Assembly (NCBI GenBank): GCA_021234155.1
Contig: JAJEKV010000018.1
Span: 19,071,423-19,135,422, forward strand
DNA from: Isoetes taiwanensis
Lineage: Eukaryota > Streptophyta > Lycopodiopsida > Isoetales > Isoetaceae
Direction of reading: 5' to 3'
DNA: 64,000 nt
The translations under genes were made by a program, and so were the position numbers. How positions within the stretch are numbered: position 1 is the first letter of the stretch; every line of letters begins with the position of its first letter. Positions 46,387 through 57,348 of the stretch are shown here, one piece after another. The notes beneath the pieces are model-generated. The model had not been told where the DNA came from, searched no databases, and was given only the letters and a program-made list of their open reading frames with translations.

Positions 46387-47990
46387 CGCTAAACATCACG
46401 CACCCGTGAGTACACTCGGAGGAAATCCTATCAGGTCCTTTAGCATACGGGGCCCTAAGTCTATCCATCACTTTCACGAGATGATGCGGTCGGGAAGGGG
46501 ACCGCGAAGGTGTCTTGCGTGCCCTTCCCCTATGGGCTTCTATCATAGCGGAAGCACAAACATCGTCAGAACTAGCAATACAATACAACATACTACCTCG
46601 AAGGGTAGCTCATCCACATATCCATAGGTGCAAAGAACATAATCATATGCCATAAAACATGAGAGCTCCCTACCCCGAGTGGCTCAGCACTTTTAAGAGT
46701 CGGTATTTGGATAGGCCTCAAGATAAAACGGTAGGAGTCATAACAATGGCGGTGGCATAAGACAATAGCTGGGGTTGACCTCCATCAGCCCCTCACACGT
46801 GCATGCTGCGGATGGGCTAGATTAGGCCTCGGCATGACTCTAAAACGCCGGATCACGCCAATCCCATGGCATCACCCATCGGGACTACTCGGGTTGCATC
46901 TCCACGGTCAGATCGAGGGTAGGAAGGGTTGCATCTCCCCGGGGTCCTAGGGGCTCCGCGGTGACTAGAAATGATGGCGACCACGATTCGTGCAGTGAAC
47001 CCCCAAAACAAAGGCCAAGTTGACACTTTTTGCAGCTCTTGAGGCGACACCATCGCCCGAGGGGAGTGTCGGGCCCGTGCACCGGCCCGCCTGAAGTGGC
47101 CGACCATATAAGCATAGCCACTATGGGATCCCAGTAGCCCCACTTGGCGGGGATCCTCCCCTCCATCTTGCCTCTAGCCCGTTGTGTAGTCTTTGAGTCA
47201 CATCATAGCTTCCATAGCACGGAGGTGGGTTTCTATGCCGGCATATAATAGGAACTAGGGATCTACACTAGGAGCATACTACATATGGCCCTAGGTCTCT
47301 ACCCCCTTTCCCAATACAAGAGGGCAAACATGATCAACCAACATCCATAACATCATATCTTGATAATCATAGTAAGAACATCTTAACCTAATCATAATAT
47401 CTAACTAACAATTAGGGTTCCTTGATTAGGGTTCGGATGTTCCACAAAGGTCTAGGATGGCTCTAATCAAGATACAACATCTGAGACCCATCTGGAGTGC
47501 TAACTTCGGATGAACTACTATGACTCTACTCCACCTACCTCTCGCGCTTCCTCCCATCCACGGTGTCTCCATTGCTCCTGGATGGGGCTCGTGCTCCCTC
47601 TATGATCATCGCGCACACTTCTAGAGGCTGCTTTGAGGGCTATGCTTCTGACGAGCGATGCTGAAGCGGGGTTTCGGTGTGTGGAAATGATGTTCAGGTG
47701 CTAGAGTCGGAGGAAAAGAGGTCTAGGGTTAGGGTTTGAGCCAATATAGGTGAGGGTCCACATGGGATGCCATTGGCACCACTAGGATGGGGCCGTGTGG
47801 CGATTTCCCAATAGGATAAGGCCATGTGGAAATGGGTCTTATCTAAAGGTTATCTAAGTTAACAATTAGCAGATATGTGCCCTTGCCACTTTCTAAAGGT
47901 ATACAAGGCTACCAAAGGTAGAGCTTGTATAGTAACGAGGTCCAAGAATATATCGTATTTATGGTATATTTTGGCGTCACATTCTCTACA
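46387..47990 (-). repeat. Left ~1.6-kb direct repeat, probable 3' LTR
   Basis: It shares with 61,531-63,180 a long series of blocks: CTAAACAT, ACAATACAA.ATACTACCTCGAAGGGTAGCTCATCC, CATGGCATCACCCATCGGGACTACTC, ATCACATCATAGCTTCCATAG-like and CAAGAATATA.CGTATTTATGG. Divergence is high at GC-rich words, so the repeat is old or the consensus is poor. Confidence 0.75.
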
Positions 47991-49574
47991 GGACAATGTT
48001 GTCCTCGGCATTAAGCTGGGTAACGAACCTATACATAATCACGCAAAACAACATAAGTACACAACTTCAATTTTAACCCAGAAGTGATCAACTTAGTTTG
48101 TTATCAAAATTTAGGCTATATTTGTACTTATACAAAATTATATAGCCTTAACAAGGTTACTCTCTATAATAATTCAAAACATTATTATAAGAGTTACTAA
48201 GTCCATAATCAAATCATGGTTCCCCATCTTTCATTGATCGCCCCTCCCTATGCTTGCTTCTCCTTTTTTGCGCGAGTAACACATCCGTTAGTTTGGTTAA
48301 TAAATTTGTGGTTTTGGGGACCACCCTTACCTAATACCTTGCACTTTTTCTTGCAGGGCATATCCGGTTGGTGTGAACTAAAAGCTGTCCTCAGCTGGAA
48401 GAGCTATCGATGTCTTTGGAGCTAGGCGATGATGGGCTTACGGTTCTCCTTTTCTTCTCTGTCACGACATTTCCGATTGCCTTCCCCTTACGGTTGTGGG
48501 TCCTCCTCAGCTTCTGGCGGTGGTGGGGAGGTGGTGGTCTTGCGTATATTCTTGGCGTTCATCAATGGGGTGGCCCGGTGAATCGGTTAGGTGCATCGGG
48601 TTCCTCATTTGGGTGAGCCTTAGCGTTGATTGATTCCGCAGTCATTTCCCCGTTGTTGTCCTCTTGTTCGCGTCTAAATAAGTTTCTAGGTACCCATTGG
48701 TGATGTCATTACGGCCTTGGGAACTGAGCACGTGTTCTGGCTGCAAGGATTGATCATCAATGCTTGTTATTTAGGTTACACATCAATCATACCTATTTAC
48801 AATTAAATTATTGTTAGATGTGAAAGAAATCATGTGAAAATTCCACTTACAAATCAAGAACATAAAACAAAATTTGGAATCGTCAATAAATGCAAAATGA
48901 ATGTATAGTTTCCTTGAATGTATAGTTTCTGCCAAAATCCACTCTGAGGAGAGACATGCATCTGTGGGAATTCTCCAAAAGCTCCTTAAAGCTGATTTTT
49001 TGCTGCCATTGGTTTGAAATTATATCGTTGGAAAGATTTTTAGGCAGCTCTTTCGGTTTATCCGAAGCTCCTTGGGTTACGTCTCATTATCTTGATGAGT
49101 GGAGTCTCCTACCGAACTTCGAGGCGTTGTCTTTTTCATAGTCAATGTACTCCCATTTCACTTTCCCGCCACTTCCTTCCATGGGGCCAGTGCGAAACTT
49201 CTTGATTTCCACACAACTCACAATTTCCAAGGATGCTTGCGCCTTCTTGTGAAACTCATCTAATTCACTCTTTGGACACAATATAGATCTCCACAAGCTT
49301 CTGTACTTTGCAATTTTATCTTTGGCCCTGCATTGACCAAGTTCATGTGATCTACAAACATCATGAGGTGCAAGTGCAATTCTTCGGATGTTTGGTTCTC
49401 ATCCCATTGAGTTCATCCATTAGCATTTGCATCCTCACGTGCTGAATGCAACAGCAACTATTGAAGTCCTTCAATTTCACAACAAACCAGGGTTTTAGCT
49501 TCTCTTGAACAATAGCATCTGCATGAAATGAACACTAAACTGTTAGGATGTGTATACCACACCAAACCATGCAC
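47991..49574. other. Interior of the LTR element, no recognised gene
   Basis: A minus-strand open piece at 49,087-49,296 has a soluble, coding-like composition (ELDEFHKKAQASLEIV), but no family is recognised. Plus-strand ORFs at 48,216-48,616 overlap in different frames and look spurious. A short imperfect palindrome AGGACAATGTTGTCCT lies at 47,990-48,005. Confidence 0.35.
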
Positions 49575-50350
49575 CATACCATGCCCCACACTCATCATAT
49601 TCATTAGAACGAGCACCTTAGTGTTGTGTACATTACCACACACCACACCACACCACACCACACCCCACCACACCATTCACCACACACCATACACCAAATG
49701 GTGGAGTGTGGAGTGGTGGTGGAGTGTGGTGGTGGTGAAGTGGTGGTGGAGGTGGTGGTGGGGGTGGTGGATGGTGGTGTGTGGTGTGGTGGTGGGGCGT
49801 GGTGGTGGGGGTGGTGGTGGTGGTGTGTATAGTGGTGTGTGGTGGTATGATGTGGTGTAGTGGGTGTGGTGGTGGTGGTGGTGGTGGTGTGTGGTGTGGT
49901 GTGGTGTGGTGTGGTGTGGTGGTGGTGGAGTGTGGGTGGGGGTGTAGTGGTGGTGGTGTGGTGTGGTGTGGTGGAGTGTGGTGGTGGTGGTGGAGGGGTG
50001 TGGTGTGGTACATGGTTGAGTGTGTTGGTGGTGAAGTGTGGTGGTGGTGGAGTGTGGTGGTGGTGGTGGAGGGGTGTGGCGTGGGATGTGGTGGGATGTG
50101 GTGGGATGTGTGTGCATGTGGTGGTAATGTGGTGGTCGCAAAGATGTGGTGGTAGTCTATGGTGGTGGGATAGATGATGGGGTGTGGTGGGGTGAGGGGA
50201 GAATAAATAAAATTGAATCCACACATATCATACATTAACATGCACACCACATGACACCATGGACATAACGCAACCCACACCACACCACACCACACCACAC
50301 CACACCATCACGACACCACACCACACCATCCGACACCACATCACATCACA
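49575..50350. repeat. Strand-switching (CCA/ACC) to (GGT/GTG) to (CCA) simple-repeat region
   Basis: From about 49,625 to 49,700 the plus strand is CA-rich (CACACCACACCA). From about 49,700 to 50,185 it is GT-rich (GGTGGTGGTGTGG). From about 50,220 to 50,350 it is CA-rich again. The outer arms can pair with the centre, and the GG-rich strand has closely spaced GG pairs. Histidine/threonine-rich and Val/Gly/Trp-rich ORFs on both strands are translations of the repeat. Confidence 0.95.
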
Positions 50351-52269
50351 TCACTTTTATCCTATTTCGTCGACATAAAAATCGCCTTTGCTCTCATAAA
50401 CACTTCTGAAATTAGTACACCACGATAATAATTACATTCCTCTTCTAATCATTAGAAAAGGATCGGGTCCTAAATCCACGTTCCCTCGCCCGATTTTTGG
50501 CGTTTCATTCCCAATTCGAACAAGTTCATTAGGCAACATGGTGGGAGGGATGTTGAGAGATCCTACGGCTATTGTAGGGTGGCGAGGAGGGCATTGGCAC
50601 ATGTTAAATAGGGCTCGTGATCAATCTCGAAGGTGGATATGCCTAAATCCACCTTCTTTGCTGATTTCGAATCAACCTAAAGGCATACAAGATTTGGATG
50701 TTGGGCCTTCAATGGCTATGCTTGGAGTCAGATAATGAGGGCGTGAGCTCTTAGACAAGGTCCATGAGCTTATGTTACATCTTCTTTGCAAAGAGGCATT
50801 TGGTTTATTTGTTCTCTGTCACTTGTCAAGCTCTCGACTACGCAACATCGGGATTCTTGGCGAGGTTGCGTTCTTACCACCATGGGATGCGAGGAAGCAG
50901 CGGCAAACCTCATCTGTTAAATGCAGGATGGCTGAAAGCTTAGATGCTTTAGTCACGAGAAAACAATAATTTTGGATGCACCGGTTTCGAGCGAGTCATA
51001 CCGGCATTTCACATTTGCTTAGGAAATGCATGTAAATTTAGTTCACAAGGTCAGAGAGCTTTCAATGGAAAGCCAAATTTTGTAAAGCCAAATTTTGTAA
51101 GATCCCTTTTTTTAATATTATACTTTCCATGAGTACGTGCTTGAATCGACAAAAATTGTCTTTATTCAACAAAATTTGTATCTTAGGATCGATTTAGTTA
51201 TCATTCTCAAATATTTTTAGGCTGTACACACACCCAAAGAAAGGAGTACTCAATTACGTCATGTTCTAATAATATTCCAAACATTAAATATTGCATTTCG
51301 GACTAGAGTCAACTACACACAATTCACATGCTGCATCAAGATTACACCACAATCAGTGTACAACACAATAACCACCACATGCACCACCACACTAAGCACC
51401 ATAACTAAGAAAACATGAATACAGAAATAAACTAACTTGCAATTTCTCCGGATAAGTGGTGACATGTTCTTCTCTTACATTTCTCTCAATCTTCTAGTTC
51501 TAACATCCTTTGTGTTAGGAGACACTCGGTGTTCTCAATCCAAAATTTTGAATCTTTTCTATATGTTCATCCGAAATTGCATCGAATCTTTTAGCCCTAT
51601 TGTAAGAAACCCATTTCCCACCATTGTAATCGATCTCTTCCCTTTTTTTTCTTTGCCTTTTGCGGGTTTCTTAGGTGAACACCTAATACCTTTCAAGATC
51701 TCATTTGGCTGATTTTGTCACTACATTGCAAAGAATGACTATTCTTAGCTGCTAAGTGGATCATTCTGCCGTAGAGAGTTTGTGATGCATGGAGTCGAGG
51801 CTCCTTATAGCGATGCTCTTGGCTTCCAAGTCCTTTAATTCTTCACCTATGAATTTTTCCAATGTTTTATCCCTCAAAACTCAAGTAAAAGTTTCTTTCT
51901 TCGTGCTATCCTCCATTCTTTTGGTACATTTTATGGAAAAACGTTAGCAAATTAAGGACAATATGGCGTTCTTGCTTGCACTTCTTGATGAACCGGATCA
52001 TACGCCAATTACGCAAGCTCAATTTTTCTTCTCTTCTTCTTTTTCCTCGGCATCTTTTCTTCAACATTTCTTGTTCCTTGGTTCTTCTTCGTTTTCTCAC
52101 AATGCGAAATGCGGTTTGTGGACAAATTACCTCATTGACATCCATATCCACAATGGATTGAAGCTTGCAGCAGGGAGGGAGCCAAAGAACAGGACGTAGG
52201 CAAAGAACAGGAAGGGGCCAAACAATAGGAATTTGAATTTGAATTTTCGTTTTTGAAATTAGAATTTCC
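50351..52269. other. Tract before the nested copia, no recognised gene
   Basis: The ORFs at 50,538-50,735, 50,772-50,969 and 51,437-51,712 (+) and 51,906-52,274 (-) show no known motif. The last is a Lys/Arg-rich 122-codon reading that is cut by the copia insertion at 52,274. I see no promoter or RNA gene. Confidence 0.4.
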
Positions 52270-52274
52270 CCCAC

Positions 52275-52646
52275 TGTTGGGAAACTGGATCATGGTTTAA
52301 CAAAATAAAAGCATTGTTCACGACTTAGGGAGTAGAAAATAAAATAGCAAGTGTCGGTTTTGAGATATAAGATTGAAAAATAAAAAAAATAGGTCAACTT
52401 GTTGGTTTGTTGACCGTATAACAGCAGGGCGGAGTCTAGCAGGCCGGAAGCGCTTTTGCTCAGGCCGACTTGTTGGAGACAGAGGAGAATCGGCCAGTTG
52501 CCGATTTGACTGTGAAGATTTTGTGTTGCTGCAGGTATAGCAGCAGGAGTCTTCAAGCGGAAGATTTTGAATCTGTGTGGGCGGAGGCTGAGTAGTGGTA
52601 TTTGATTGGGTTCAAATCCCAGCCTCAATATCTTGTTTTACTAACA
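52275..52646 (+). repeat. 5' LTR of the young copia element
   Basis: It is 372 bp, starts TGTTGGGAAAC and ends TTTTACTAACA, with short TGTTG.../...TAACA inverted ends. It is almost identical to 56,973-57,343. Confidence 0.97.
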
Positions 52647-52647
52647 G

Positions 52648-52659
52648 TGGTATCAGAGC
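52648..52659 (+). other. Primer-binding site of the young copia element
   Basis: TGGTATCAGAGC, complementary to the 3' end of plant initiator-Met tRNA, one base inside the 5' LTR. Confidence 0.95.
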
Positions 52660-52672
52660 CCAATTGGCAAGG

Positions 52673-53926
52673 ATGGCTACTAGGTTTGGAGCATCGTTGC
52701 TGAATATTGTGGATGTTTTTAAAGGTGAAGGAGGATTTCAAGTCTGGAAGGAGACAATAAAGGAAATTTTGATGTTTGAAGGGCTTTGGGATATAGTGGA
52801 TCCATCTGCAGTATCTACTGTTGAGCCGAAGGCTGGAGTTAAATCTGAGGTTGAAGCTGGTAGCAGTACAGATGATGGTGCTGCTAAAGCTAAGGTATCA
52901 GATGCTCTCAAGATTCTTCAAGCAAAGGGCATCATTATGTGTAAGGTAAGTCCTGGAATTTTGCTAAAACTAAGAGGGCTTAGTCCTAAGGAAATGTGGA
53001 AATACATGATAGATCAATATGAGAGGAAATCATCTTCACAAATAGATGTGCTAGAGTCAGAACTAAGGAAACTGAAATATGATAGTCAAATCAGTGTCGG
53101 TGATTTGTTTCAAAGATTTGATAGCTTGTGCGCAGACCTTGAGGCTGCTGGTGCAGGGTTATCCAAGGAGGCACATATAAATAATATTGCTAAGATGTTT
53201 TCTGATATGGAGAATCTCTCTACTTTAATCAGACAGGTGGCGAGAGACAGAGATCATGCAGAGAGAATGGCTCGTACTAAACTTGAGCAAAAGAAAGTTA
53301 TACAAGCTGAGATAGGTGAGTCCTCTGAAGTTCTTGTTGTTAAAAAGGGAAAGGGAAAGCTTCAAGATAATACGGAGAATAGAGCTCCTGCTGGAGCTTG
53401 CTTTAAATGTGGACAGTATGGACATTTTAAGTCAAATTGTCCAAGGATTGGAAAGACTGAGGTTAGAACTGATGTAACTTGTTACAATTGTGGAGGCTTT
53501 GGTCATTTTTCCACTGCATGCTCAAGTCCAAAAAATACAAATAGGGGTAGAGGAGGAAGAGGAAGAGCAAGTTTTAGGGGAAGAGGCAGAAGAGGTGGAT
53601 CATCGGCTTTGAATGTGGGAGCTGAAATGGGAATTGTAGACAATACAGAAGATGAAGAGAATGAGGTAACTCCAATTGCGTGTTCTTCTTTTATGTCAAA
53701 AGTAGACATTGATGAAAATGCCTTGGTTATAGATAGTGGAGCTGAAGCAACAGTTTTGAAGGCTTCAAATTTGTTAACTGAGCAGGAGCATAAGGCCAAT
53801 ATTTCACATGTGAAGCTGGGAGATGGAAGGGAGCAAAAGGTGTTGACAAAAGGAATATTGCAGCTGTACAATTTGGAGGGTCGGCCAGTGACATTAAAAA
53901 ATGTTTTGTGTGTACCAGGACTGTAA
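52673..53926 (+). CDS. Copia Gag-protease (first part of the polyprotein)
   Basis: Starting at the first ATG after the primer site, this frame gives 417 residues. The N-terminal two thirds is the capsid-type Gag domain of copia elements (FEGLWDIVDP near residue 42, then a long helical region). Two CCHC zinc knuckles follow at residues 243-256 (CFKCGQYGHFKSNC) and 270-283 (CYNCGGFGHFSTAC), then an Arg/Gly-rich stretch, then the aspartic protease with active-site DSGA at residue 354. The frame stops at 53,924-53,926, where the following integrase is in another frame; copia elements usually have one continuous frame, so this is a mutation. An upstream in-frame extension to 52,595 lies in the LTR and is not the start. 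Confidence 0.93.
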   Translation: MATRFGASLLNIVDVFKGEGGFQVWKETIKEILMFEGLWDIVDPSAVSTVEPKAGVKSEVEAGSSTDDGAAKAKVSDALKILQAKGIIMCKVSPGILLKLRGLSPKEMWKYMIDQYERKSSSQIDVLESELRKLKYDSQISVGDLFQRFDSLCADLEAAGAGLSKEAHINNIAKMFSDMENLSTLIRQVARDRDHAERMARTKLEQKKVIQAEIGESSEVLVVKKGKGKLQDNTENRAPAGACFKCGQYGHFKSNCPRIGKTEVRTDVTCYNCGGFGHFSTACSSPKNTNRGRGGRGRASFRGRGRRGGSSALNVGAEMGIVDNTEDEENEVTPIACSSFMSKVDIDENALVIDSGAEATVLKASNLLTEQEHKANISHVKLGDGREQKVLTKGILQLYNLEGRPVTLKNVLCVPGL

Positions 53927-54684
53927 AAAACTTAGTTTCTGTTTGCCAGTTAGTAGATTTGGATTTTGAAGTGCATTTTGATAAATGCATATGTAAAATC
54001 TTGAAGAATAATAAAGTTCATTTCTTGGCAAAGCGTGTTGGGAAATTGTTCGTGTTGAATAATGCTTGTTCTCCACATCTGTTTAGTATGGATGTAAAAT
54101 CACTGGATGTTGTCAGAATGTGGCATGAAAGGCTTGGGCATGCAAGTCTAAAATATATGAAACAGCTGTATAACCTTGGCCTGATAAAAGACAAGGAAAT
54201 ACGTGATGCAAAAGGATTGTTGTGTCCAGGATGCATGTTTGGCAAACAGTCAAGGCTTCCTTTTAAAAAACATGGAGCAAGAACTGATAAGAAATTAGAA
54301 CTTGTTCATTCAGACCTATGTGGACCTCTAAATATTACAGGCAGGACAGGTAAGAGATACTTTGTTACGTTTATTGACGATCATTCTAGAATGACTAAAT
54401 TGTATCTCCTAAGGAAGAAAAGTGAAACTCTGCAAGCATTCAAAATGTTTGTAGCTGAATGTGAAAGGGAAACAGGAAACAAGATTGTCTGCTTAAGAAG
54501 TGATAGAGGAGGAGAGTACATGGCCAAAATATTTGAATCCTTCTGTAAACAGGCAGGGATTAAAAGGCAGTTGACATGTAGAGCAACACCACAACAAAAT
54601 GGTGTTGCAGAACGTAAAAACAGAACCTTGTTGAATGCTACAAGGTCGATGTTGAAACAAGCAGGCTTACCAAAATTTCTCTAG
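53908..54684 (+). pseudogene. Copia integrase segment, frameshifted and ending in a stop
   Basis: This segment continues the polyprotein in the +1 relative frame. It has the GAG-pre-integrase zinc site (WHERLGHAS at 54,121 and CPGC at 54,223), then the integrase core with catalytic Asp at 54,313 (HSDLCGP), Asp at 54,502 (SDRGGEY) and Glu at 54,610 (NGVAERKN), a D-D-35-E arrangement. A TAG at 54,682-54,684 ends it in the frame that continues as reverse transcriptase. All three catalytic residues are present, so the damage is limited to the frameshift near 53,915-53,926 and the stop. Confidence 0.93.
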
Positions 54685-56964
54685 GAGGAAGCTCTTAAGG
54701 CTGCTGTGTTTATTCAAAACAGAATACCTTCGGTAAGTTTGCTTGGCAAAACACCTAAAAATATGTGGGATCAAAGGCTTGTTGAAAATGTATACTCTTT
54801 GCTGAAGGTATATGGATGTATGGCATATACTCATGTACCCGATGAAGACAGACAAAAATTGGATGATAAGTCTCGTATCACCTTTCTTGTAGGATATGAT
54901 TTTGAAAGCAAGGGATACAGGTTATACGATCCACAGACAAGAAAGGTTATCATAAGTAGGGACGTGGTGTTTGATGAAAACATTGTGTACAAAGATTTCT
55001 TAAAAGCAAACAAATGTAAATCTTCTGATGACAAGTCTGTTGTGCAAGGATCAGAAAATATGAGTATTAAAGTTCATGATAATGTCTATGATTCTGATGA
55101 TGATGAAAGTGAGGAGCATGATGATAGGGTAACAAGGCCTGCTATTGTGCAGACTAATAATGGTGAAATAATTTCCGAAAGTGACAGAGTAGCAGAACAT
55201 GAAATTGTATCAGAACAAGCAGAAGAAGTCCAACATGATAGACCAAGAAAAAGAAGAACACATACAGAGATACTTAGAGAAGAGGCACAGTCACATGTGG
55301 ACTTGAGCAGATATGGCAGATTTGACACCACCGGGAGAAGTAAACGATTACACAGTGATATACCAGAAATCATGAATATACTAAATTCTGAGTTACCAAC
55401 AAATTATGATGATGCTGTAAGTGGTGATGATGCAAAATTTTGGACACGTGCAATGATTGACGAGATGAATTCATTTAAAGCTACAGGTACTTATGAGCTT
55501 GTTAACAAACCTCTCAATAAAAATATAGTCGGGAATAAATGGGTTTACAGAATTAAAACAGGAGTTGATGGAAAAGAGAAGAAGTATAAAGCAAGGCTTG
55601 TAGCACAAGGTTTTTCACAGATGAAGGGTGTGGATTATGACGAGACTTTCTCCCCATTAGTGAAACTTACAAGTGTCAGACTACTACTCGCATTGGCAAA
55701 TGCTAGAGATTTAGACATACATCACATGGATGTGAAAACGGCCTTCTTGAATGCTGATCTTGATGAAGAAATTTATATGAAACAGGCACCAGGTTTTGAG
55801 GAAGGATCAAATAAGGTATGGAGATTGAAAAAGGCAGTCTATGGGTTAAGACAGTCTCCAAGACAGTGGTATCAATGTATGGACAAGTTTCTGAGACAAC
55901 AAAATTTTAAGAAGTTGGATACATATGGAAATATTTATCTATATAAGAATAACAGTGGCTACTGTTTAATAGCTCTGTACGTGGATGACTGTATTATGGT
56001 ATCTAATAACATGGAGTGCTTGTGTTGTTGTAAGGAGATTCTTAAAGGGAGATTTCAGATGACGGATCTGGGCGAACTTAAGAGTTTTTTAGGAATGGAG
56101 GTTTCCAGAGACAGGGCAGCAAAAACACTTACTTTGACACAGGCGAAAAACATACGGGGAATGCTGAGAAGATTCAAAATGGAAAATTGCAAGGTTGTAA
56201 GCACTCCAATTGTTCCAGGACAAAAGCTCTCTAGCAGCATGGGACCTCAAACAGAAGAGGAATATAAGGATATGGAAGACGTGCCATATAGGGCATTAGT
56301 AGGGTGTCTTTTGTACATTGCTAATAGCACTAGACCTGACATATCATTTGTCGTGAATCTGCTAACAAGGTTTGGAAATAATCCAGGTAGGTGTCATTGG
56401 ACGATAGCAAAACGTGCTCTACGATATTTGAAAGGTACACAAGATCTTGGCATTCAATATAGAAATGATAATATGATTTTACAGGCTTATGCAGATTCAG
56501 ATTGGGGAGGAGATTTAGATACAAGAAGATCCACATCAGGTTTTGCTATGTGTTTAGGTGGAAGCTTAATTTCTTGGAAATGTAAAAAACAAGAATATAT
56601 TGCCTTATCAACAGCAGAAGCAGAATATGCAGCTTGTGCATTAGCTGATAAGGAGATTATCTGGCTTAGAAAATTATTGCAGGAACTAGACTTGCCACAA
56701 AGAAATCCTACAGAGCTGAAATGTGACAATATGAGCTGCATCCAAATGTGTAAGAATCCTGTTCTTCATGAAAGGACGAAACACATCGAAATGCATATGC
56801 ATTTTATAAGAGATATGGTGGAGAAAAGGCAAATAAATGTCCAGTATGTTACTACAGATCATCAGCTTGCAGATATTCTCACAAAGCCTTTAAGAGGAAG
56901 CAGATTTGAAGATCTCAGATGCAAACTTGGCATTGGTAAAGGAGATATTTTGATTAAATCATGA
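54685..56964 (+). CDS. Copia reverse transcriptase-RNase H segment
   Basis: This frame is open for 759 codons after the TAG; the first ATG is at 54,706. After an acidic linker come the reverse transcriptase motifs KWVYRIK, FSPLVKLTSVRLLLALA, MDVKTAFLNADLDEEIYM, LRQSPRQWYQ and catalytic YVDD at 55,978-55,989. RNase H follows with ADSDW near 56,491, SWKCKKQEYIALSTAEAEY, KHIEMHMHFIRD and ILTKPL near 56,878. It reads as the C-terminal part of one polyprotein and would need readthrough or reinitiation to be made here. No internal break is seen. Confidence 0.95.
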   Translation, partial: EEALKAAVFIQNRIPSVSLLGKTPKNMWDQRLVENVYSLLKVYGCMAYTHVPDEDRQKLDDKSRITFLVGYDFESKGYRLYDPQTRKVIISRDVVFDENIVYKDFLKANKCKSSDDKSVVQGSENMSIKVHDNVYDSDDDESEEHDDRVTRPAIVQTNNGEIISESDRVAEHEIVSEQAEEVQHDRPRKRRTHTEILREEAQSHVDLSRYGRFDTTGRSKRLHSDIPEIMNILNSELPTNYDDAVSGDDAKFWTRAMIDEMNSFKATGTYELVNKPLNKNIVGNKWVYRIKTGVDGKEKKYKARLVAQGFSQMKGVDYDETFSPLVKLTSVRLLLALANARDLDIHHMDVKTAFLNADLDEEIYMKQAPGFEEGSNKVWRLKKAVYGLRQSPRQWYQCMDKFLRQQNFKKLDTYGNIYLYKNNSGYCLIALYVDDCIMVSNNMECLCCCKEILKGRFQMTDLGELKSFLGMEVSRDRAAKTLTLTQAKNIRGMLRRFKMENCKVVSTPIVPGQKLSSSMGPQTEEEYKDMEDVPYRALVGCLLYIANSTRPDISFVVNLLTRFGNNPGRCHWTIAKRALRYLKGTQDLGIQYRNDNMILQAYADSDWGGDLDTRRSTSGFAMCLGGSLISWKCKKQEYIALSTAEAEYAACALADKEIIWLRKLLQELDLPQRNPTELKCDNMSCIQMCKNPVLHERTKHIEMHMHFIRDMVEKRQINVQYVTTDHQLADILTKPLRGSRFEDLRCKLGIGKGDILIKS

Positions 56965-56972
56965 GGAAGGGA
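56963..56972 (+). other. Polypurine tract of the young copia element
   Basis: GAGGAAGGGA directly before the 3' LTR and overlapping the end of the stop codon; this is the usual site for priming plus-strand DNA. Confidence 0.9.
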
Positions 56973-57343
56973 TGTTGGGAAACTGGATCATGGTTTAACA
57001 AAATAAAAGCATTGTTCACGACTTAGGGAGTAGAAAATAAAATAGCAAGTGTCGGTTTTGAGATATAAGATTGAAAAATATAAAAATAGGTCAACTTGTT
57101 GGTTTGTTGATCGTATAACAGCAGGGCGGAGTCTAGCAGGCCGGAAGCGCGTTTGCTCAGGCCGACTTGTTGGAGACAGAGGAGAATCGGCCAGTTGTCG
57201 ATTTGACTGTGAAGATTTTGTGTTGCTGCAGGTATAGCAGCAGGAGTCTTCAAGCGGAAGATTTTGAATCTGTGTGGGCGGAGGCTGAGTAGTGGTATTT
57301 GATTGGGTTCAAATCCCAGCCTCAATATCTTGTTTTACTAACA
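56973..57343 (+). repeat. 3' LTR of the young copia element
   Basis: It is 371 bp with the same ends as the 5' LTR. By eye the differences are one indel and one substitution in the A-rich run and three single substitutions (GACCG/GATCG, GCGCT/GCGCG and TTGCC/TTGTC contexts). Confidence 0.97.
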
Positions 57344-57348
57344 CCCAC

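Larger units (their letters stand above)
52270..57348 (+). mobile_element. Young Ty1/copia LTR retrotransposon
   Basis: This is a full-length element of 5,069 bp between LTR edges, flanked by the perfect 5-bp target duplication CCCAC (52,270-52,274 and 57,344-57,348). The order is LTR, primer site, gag, protease, integrase, reverse transcriptase-RNase H, polypurine tract, LTR, the order that defines copia elements. The LTRs differ by about four substitutions and one 1-bp indel in 371 bp, so the insertion is recent relative to everything around it. One frameshift and one stop codon in the coding region make this copy non-autonomous as written. It is nested in the larger LTR element. Confidence 0.97.

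Noticed and set aside
47414-47435. Telomere-like TTAGGGTT words in the left LTR-like repeat (also near 62,584)
   Set aside because: There are only two words, they are separated by unrelated bases and they are part of the LTR-like repeat.
47991-48010. Polypurine tract expected next to the left LTR-like repeat
   Set aside because: The sequence there is a mixed palindrome, not purine-rich on the minus strand, so the site is not called and confidence in the large element is lowered.
49604-50298. Histidine/threonine-rich and Val/Gly/Trp-rich ORFs of up to 221 codons on both strands
   Set aside because: They follow the CCA/GGT simple repeat and have low-complexity content only.
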